Below, one piece after another: positions 13,127 through 16,430 of a stretch of 16,430 nt of DNA. The stretch comes from an uncultured Bacteroidota bacterium (GTDB lineage: Bacteria > Bacteroidota > Bacteroidia > UBA7662): assembly GCA_903908015.1 (NCBI GenBank), contig CAIVQI010000087.1, forward strand, positions 1 to 16,430, in the 5' to 3' direction. The notes below the pieces were generated by a model. The model made no database searches and was not told the origin of the DNA. It saw only the letters and a program-made list of their open reading frames with translations. The translations under genes and the position numbers were made by a program. Each line of letters starts with the position of its first letter. The stretch's first letter is position 1.

Positions 13127-16124
13127 CCCCGAATGCCTCGAGGCGTTTTTGGAAATTATTGGCCAAAGTATCTTGTCCGTGTTGGCGGGAAATATTGGCC
13201 ATTTCACCCATGAGGGCAATAGCATTCTGACGATCCCTGTCGTAGAAACTGAGGTTCTTGCCCCTAAGTCCGTTGAAATACTTAAGATCTTGTTCGAATA
13301 CATTGACCAGTGTCTTAGCCACTTCATTGGCCTTTTTGTGTGCACCCGCCCGATGGTATAATTCTACCATGCGGTAGTTGTAGATCATCAGGGGAACATC
13401 CTTATGGGGCATTTCCTTCATCACTAAATCCAGAATATTTTCGGCCTTCTTTTTTTCACCCTGCTCAACAAATCGCTCAGCCAAACGAATGGCATTGCTG
13501 CGCAAGTTAATGGTCATGCGGCTCGTCTCCGGATCCATGTAAATCCCTTGATTCATTCGTCCCCAACGGAATTTTTCCATCATATTTTTATACATGATGT
13601 CGGATGCTACACGTATTGTGTTACCATCCTGACTGGGTTGAAAACGCGGTGTTAGGCGATAGGTCAATCCCTCCAATTGGAAAAAGTCGTCGAGTCCCAA
13701 ATATTGCTCAGATCCCATGCTGACCGTCCAATAGATGGGGCGCTCCCAGTTGTTCTGGGCGATGATATCGAGAATGATTAAATCGTTCTTCATGATTCCA
13801 TTGCGTGGGTAATCCCACACAATAGCATTGAGCGTTTCAGAAGAGTCTGCTTCTGTTACGGCACCCTGACGAATAGCATTAGCCCTGTTCACAGGAATCA
13901 TGAGCTTTTTGGAGGGGAAATAATTGATCTGGTCGCCCCCCTGGGTTTGCACTTTCATGCTCGGGTCTTCTGAAGCAATAAACCTCATTGTTTGCTTGAG
14001 GTCAACGGCACCTGTTATCCCGCGGTCGTAGAACGGCACGTAATCGCGTGTTCCCGTCACAATTTGCTCAGGAGTAAAGGATAGTTTAATTGGTGCCGAT
14101 TCGTTCACTGGCTTCCTGAGTTGGTTGATGTACCAATCGGTTCCCAACAAACTTAGGTTCACTACCCGAACATCCGTACGAATTCCTTCGACTTCCTGGG
14201 CATACCAGAGCGGATAGGTGTCGTTATCGCCCATGGTAAACAGAATGGCATTTGGGGCACAACTTTCCAGGTAATTGATGGCAAAGTCGCGGGCGGTATA
14301 TTTTCCTGAACGATCGTGATCGTCCCAATTTTCGGCGGCCAAAATGCCCGGCACACCCAGACAAAGCAGGGTCGATAAAGCGGCCGCGGGCAATATGGGG
14401 ATGAACCGCCTAAGAAACTCTGCCACACCCATTACCCCCAAACCGATCCAAATGGCGAATGCATAAAAAGAGCCCACGTACGCATAATCTCGTTCACGTG
14501 GTTGTAAGGGTTCGAAGTTTAGATAGATGACAATGGCAACCCCTGTGAGTACAAACAGGATCCCGACGACCCAAAAATCGAGGCGCTGTTTGCGAAAGTG
14601 ATGGTACAATCCCAGCAAACCCAATATCAATGGCAAGCCGTAGTACATATTACGCGCTTTGTTTTGGGTACGGATATCAGGAAGGTTTTTCAACCCTCCC
14701 ACACGACCTTCGTCTACGGCCGGAATTCCCGAAATCCAATTCCCCCGCTCGTAGTCACGCCCTTGTCCCTGTACGTCATTCTGACGGCCAGCAAAATTCC
14801 ACATGAAGTAGCGAAAGTACATATGCCCTAGCTGGTAGGTAAACAAAAAATTGAGGTTCTGGCCAAAAGTTGGTTTTTGTCCATCGCGCAACTTGAGCCA
14901 TGACTTATAAAAATCTATGTGTCTCTGCTGCGTTCCGGCCCGTTTGTAGGCACGCGGAAGCAAGGTGTTTTGCGTGGGGTCATATACCGGCACGATGTCC
15001 TTACCAATTTCCTCGTATTGATCAGCGCCTTTGCGGTATTTCATACTGCCTTCTTCCTGGTCGACCAACTCAGCCGTGAAGTAGGGGCCATACAACAAGG
15101 GGCGGTCGCCATATTGCTCACGGTTGATGTAGCTCACCAAAGAGAAAATGTCTGAGGGCTTGTTCATGTTGATCGGAGGATCGGCGTGAGAACGAATCAC
15201 AATCATGGAATACGAACTGTATCCTATGATGATGAAGGTGGCAGCCAACAATGACATATTAAGCAAGCCCTTGCCTGTTTTCTGGGAGTGCATGATACCA
15301 TAGGTGAGTCCACCTATCACCATTAAGGCGAACAACAGATTTCCTGAACCGAAGGGCAGGCCTATTCCATTCACCATAAAGAGATCAAATTTCGAGGCCA
15401 AGGTGGGCAGACCCGGAATGATCCCATACATAATCACAGCTAAAATGGCGACAGAAATACCTGAAGCCATCAGCACACCATTACGGGTGACAGGGTACTT
15501 GCGGAAATAGTAGACCAGGCAAATGGCTGGAATGGCCAGCAAATTCAATAAGTGAACCCCAATCGATAAACCCATGAGGTAGGCGATGAGCAACAACCAG
15601 CGATCGGCGCCTTCCTCTTCTGCCACACGCTCCCACTTCAGAATGGCCCAGAAAACAATTGCCGTGAAGAAACTGGAATAAGCGTATACCTCGCCTTCAA
15701 CCGCTGAAAACCAAAAAGAATCACTGAAGGTGTATGCCAATGCACCTACGGCACCGGCGCCCATGAGCAATAAAGTGCCCCCAAAATCTAGGGCTGCGCC
15801 GCCCGACTCCAGCATCTTGCGACCAAGGGCTGTGATGCTCCAAAAAAGAAAGAGTATGGTAAATGCGCTGGCTATGCCGCTAAAGAAATTAACCATCCAT
15901 GCAACCTGTGATGGATCGGCAGCCAATAAGGTGAACATCCGACCCGTCAACATGAAAAATGGCGCCCCTGGTGGGTGCATGATTTGCATTTTATAGCAGG
16001 CCGAAATAAACTCTCCACAGTCCCAGAAGCTCGTGGTGGGCTCAAGAGTGAGGGTATAAACTGCTGCGGAAATGAGAAACACCAGCCAACCGGTGATGTT
16101 GTTAATCAGAGGATAAGATTTCAT
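13107..16124 (-). CDS. DUF2723 multi-spanning membrane protein, predicted GT-C type glycosyltransferase
   Basis: A 1005-residue protein from ATG 16124; a TTG five codons upstream is less likely. The conserved start LTLEPTTSFWDCGEFISACY (26-45) and IMHPPGAPFFML (48-59) define DUF2723; Asp35 and Glu38 sit where GT-C enzymes carry their catalytic acidic residue, in the first outer loop. About ten or more membrane helices fill residues 10 to about 580. After that comes a large soluble part (FTMGDNDTYPLWYAQE and on), and the last 120 residues are charged helices resembling tetratricopeptide repeats. Members are widespread in Bacteroidota and are thought to transfer sugars from a lipid carrier, possibly to exported proteins; acceptor and sugar are not known from the sequence. 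It heads the group with rlmB and the S66 peptidase. Confidence 0.9.
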   Translation of the reverse strand: MKSYPLINNITGWLVFLISAAVYTLTLEPTTSFWDCGEFISACYKMQIMHPPGAPFFMLTGRMFTLLAADPSQVAWMVNFFSGIASAFTILFLFWSITALGRKMLESGGAALDFGGTLLLMGAGAVGALAYTFSDSFWFSAVEGEVYAYSSFFTAIVFWAILKWERVAEEEGADRWLLLIAYLMGLSIGVHLLNLLAIPAICLVYYFRKYPVTRNGVLMASGISVAILAVIMYGIIPGLPTLASKFDLFMVNGIGLPFGSGNLLFALMVIGGLTYGIMHSQKTGKGLLNMSLLAATFIIIGYSSYSMIVIRSHADPPINMNKPSDIFSLVSYINREQYGDRPLLYGPYFTAELVDQEEGSMKYRKGADQYEEIGKDIVPVYDPTQNTLLPRAYKRAGTQQRHIDFYKSWLKLRDGQKPTFGQNLNFLFTYQLGHMYFRYFMWNFAGRQNDVQGQGRDYERGNWISGIPAVDEGRVGGLKNLPDIRTQNKARNMYYGLPLILGLLGLYHHFRKQRLDFWVVGILFVLTGVAIVIYLNFEPLQPRERDYAYVGSFYAFAIWIGLGVMGVAEFLRRFIPILPAAALSTLLCLGVPGILAAENWDDHDRSGKYTARDFAINYLESCAPNAILFTMGDNDTYPLWYAQEVEGIRTDVRVVNLSLLGTDWYINQLRKPVNESAPIKLSFTPEQIVTGTRDYVPFYDRGITGAVDLKQTMRFIASEDPSMKVQTQGGDQINYFPSKKLMIPVNRANAIRQGAVTEADSSETLNAIVWDYPRNGIMKNDLIILDIIAQNNWERPIYWTVSMGSEQYLGLDDFFQLEGLTYRLTPRFQPSQDGNTIRVASDIMYKNMMEKFRWGRMNQGIYMDPETSRMTINLRSNAIRLAERFVEQGEKKKAENILDLVMKEMPHKDVPLMIYNYRMVELYHRAGAHKKANEVAKTLVNVFEQDLKYFNGLRGKNLSFYDRDRQNAIALMGEMANISRQHGQDTLANNFQKRLEAFGGGALPR

Positions 16125-16207
16125 ATAGCTGAACGACAATCAAGGGTCAAAACGAAATTGAAGGCCGAAAATACGGAAAAAACGACACGGCGCTGTAAAG
16201 TAGGAGA

Positions 16208-16276
16208 TGACAAATGCAGGACAGGGGATGACAAATGCAGGACAGTAGGGTGACAAATGCAGGACAAGAGATGACA
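16208..16276. repeat. Three phased 16-bp direct repeats upstream of the DUF2723 gene
   Basis: TGACAAATGCAGGACA occurs exactly at 16208-16223, 16229-16244 and 16251-16266, with steps of 21 and 22 bases; a truncated TGACA continues the series at 16272. The cluster lies 84 to 152 bases upstream of the DUF2723 start and just after the stop of the preceding gene. Spacers are 5-6 bases, far too short for a CRISPR. Phasing near two helical turns suggests binding of an oligomeric regulator. Confidence 0.65.
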
Positions 16277-16289
16277 TCCACTGAATCGG

Positions 16290-16430
16290 CTATTTCCCTT
16301 CTGAGCTTTTTCCCTGTTCGCGAAATACACGGAGGCCATTGCGCAAAAAAGTACGGTAGCGCTCAATGTTGGGGTCATAGGCAGAAGGTTTGGTCAACTG
16401 CTTCTTGTTGCCCGTCATGAGCACATAATA
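16290..16430 (-). CDS. C-terminal end of an unrecognised protein, 5' part outside the window
   Basis: From the window edge the frame is open for 46 codons and stops with TAG at 16292-16290. The residues are well mixed and charged, as in a real soluble protein: VLMTGNKKQLTKPSAYDP near the start, then NIERYRTFLRNGLRVFREQG and a short polar tail. A competing frame (16121-16378) runs through the direct repeats and reads as cysteine- and serine-rich low-quality sequence, so I prefer this one. The family cannot be named from this fragment. Confidence 0.6.
   Translation of the reverse strand, partial: YYVLMTGNKKQLTKPSAYDPNIERYRTFLRNGLRVFREQGKSSEGK

Noticed and set aside
13127..13345. 73-residue N-terminal extension of RlmB
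   Set aside because: It overlaps the C-terminal coding part of the DUF2723 gene and has no RlmB-like character.
16208..16276. Possible CRISPR array
   Set aside because: Only three repeats of 16 bases with 5-6 base spacers; CRISPR repeats and spacers are each about 25-40 bases.
16121..16378. 85-residue minus-strand frame over the direct repeats
   Set aside because: Its sequence is made largely of translated repeat units and overlaps both the better partial gene end and the DUF2723 start.

Overview
The window comes from a bacterium of the Bacteroidota, most likely a flavobacterium-like, gliding or secreting heterotroph. The evidence is a predicted type IX secretion sorting domain, a collagen-like secreted protein with the leader domain typical of this phylum, a DUF2723 membrane protein, and promoter elements of the TAnnTTTG type rather than E. 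coli-type -10 boxes. Every gene I accept lies on the minus strand, so transcription runs from high to low coordinates. No tRNA, rRNA, insertion sequence or CRISPR array was seen, and no gene-free stretch exceeds 300 bases.

Layout in the direction of transcription. (1) 16430-16290: the last 46 codons of an unrecognised gene. (2) 16280-16200: a promoter-proximal cluster of three 16-bp direct repeats at 21-22 bp spacing. (3) 16124-11300: a tight group of a DUF2723 multi-spanning membrane protein, the 23S rRNA 2'-O-methyltransferase RlmB (starting inside the DUF2723 gene) and an S66 LD-carboxypeptidase. (4) 11290-10784: a promoter-like region with 21-bp-phased direct repeats and a small exported orphan protein. 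(5) 10623-3083: DabA, DabB, a SulP-family anion transporter and an outer-membrane porin, tightly spaced, followed 52 bases later by a pirin. (6) 2221-1231: a self-inhibited Fic enzyme behind a palindromic operator-like site. (7) 1108-1: a small T9SS-sorted protein and a collagen-like protein, the latter cut by the window edge.

The main system is the inorganic-carbon cluster. DabA (DUF2309, a carbonic-anhydrase-like zinc protein) and DabB (a NuoL-like proton channel) form the known energy-coupled CO2-to-bicarbonate pump. Here they are followed by a SulP permease, the family that includes the bicarbonate transporter BicA, and by a porin. Together they could provide an outer-membrane entry route, a bicarbonate permease and a vectorial CO2 hydratase in one transcript. 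No RuBisCO or carboxysome gene is present, so the likely purpose is supply of bicarbonate for anaplerotic and biosynthetic carboxylations rather than autotrophy. The porin's membership in this pathway is inference from position only.
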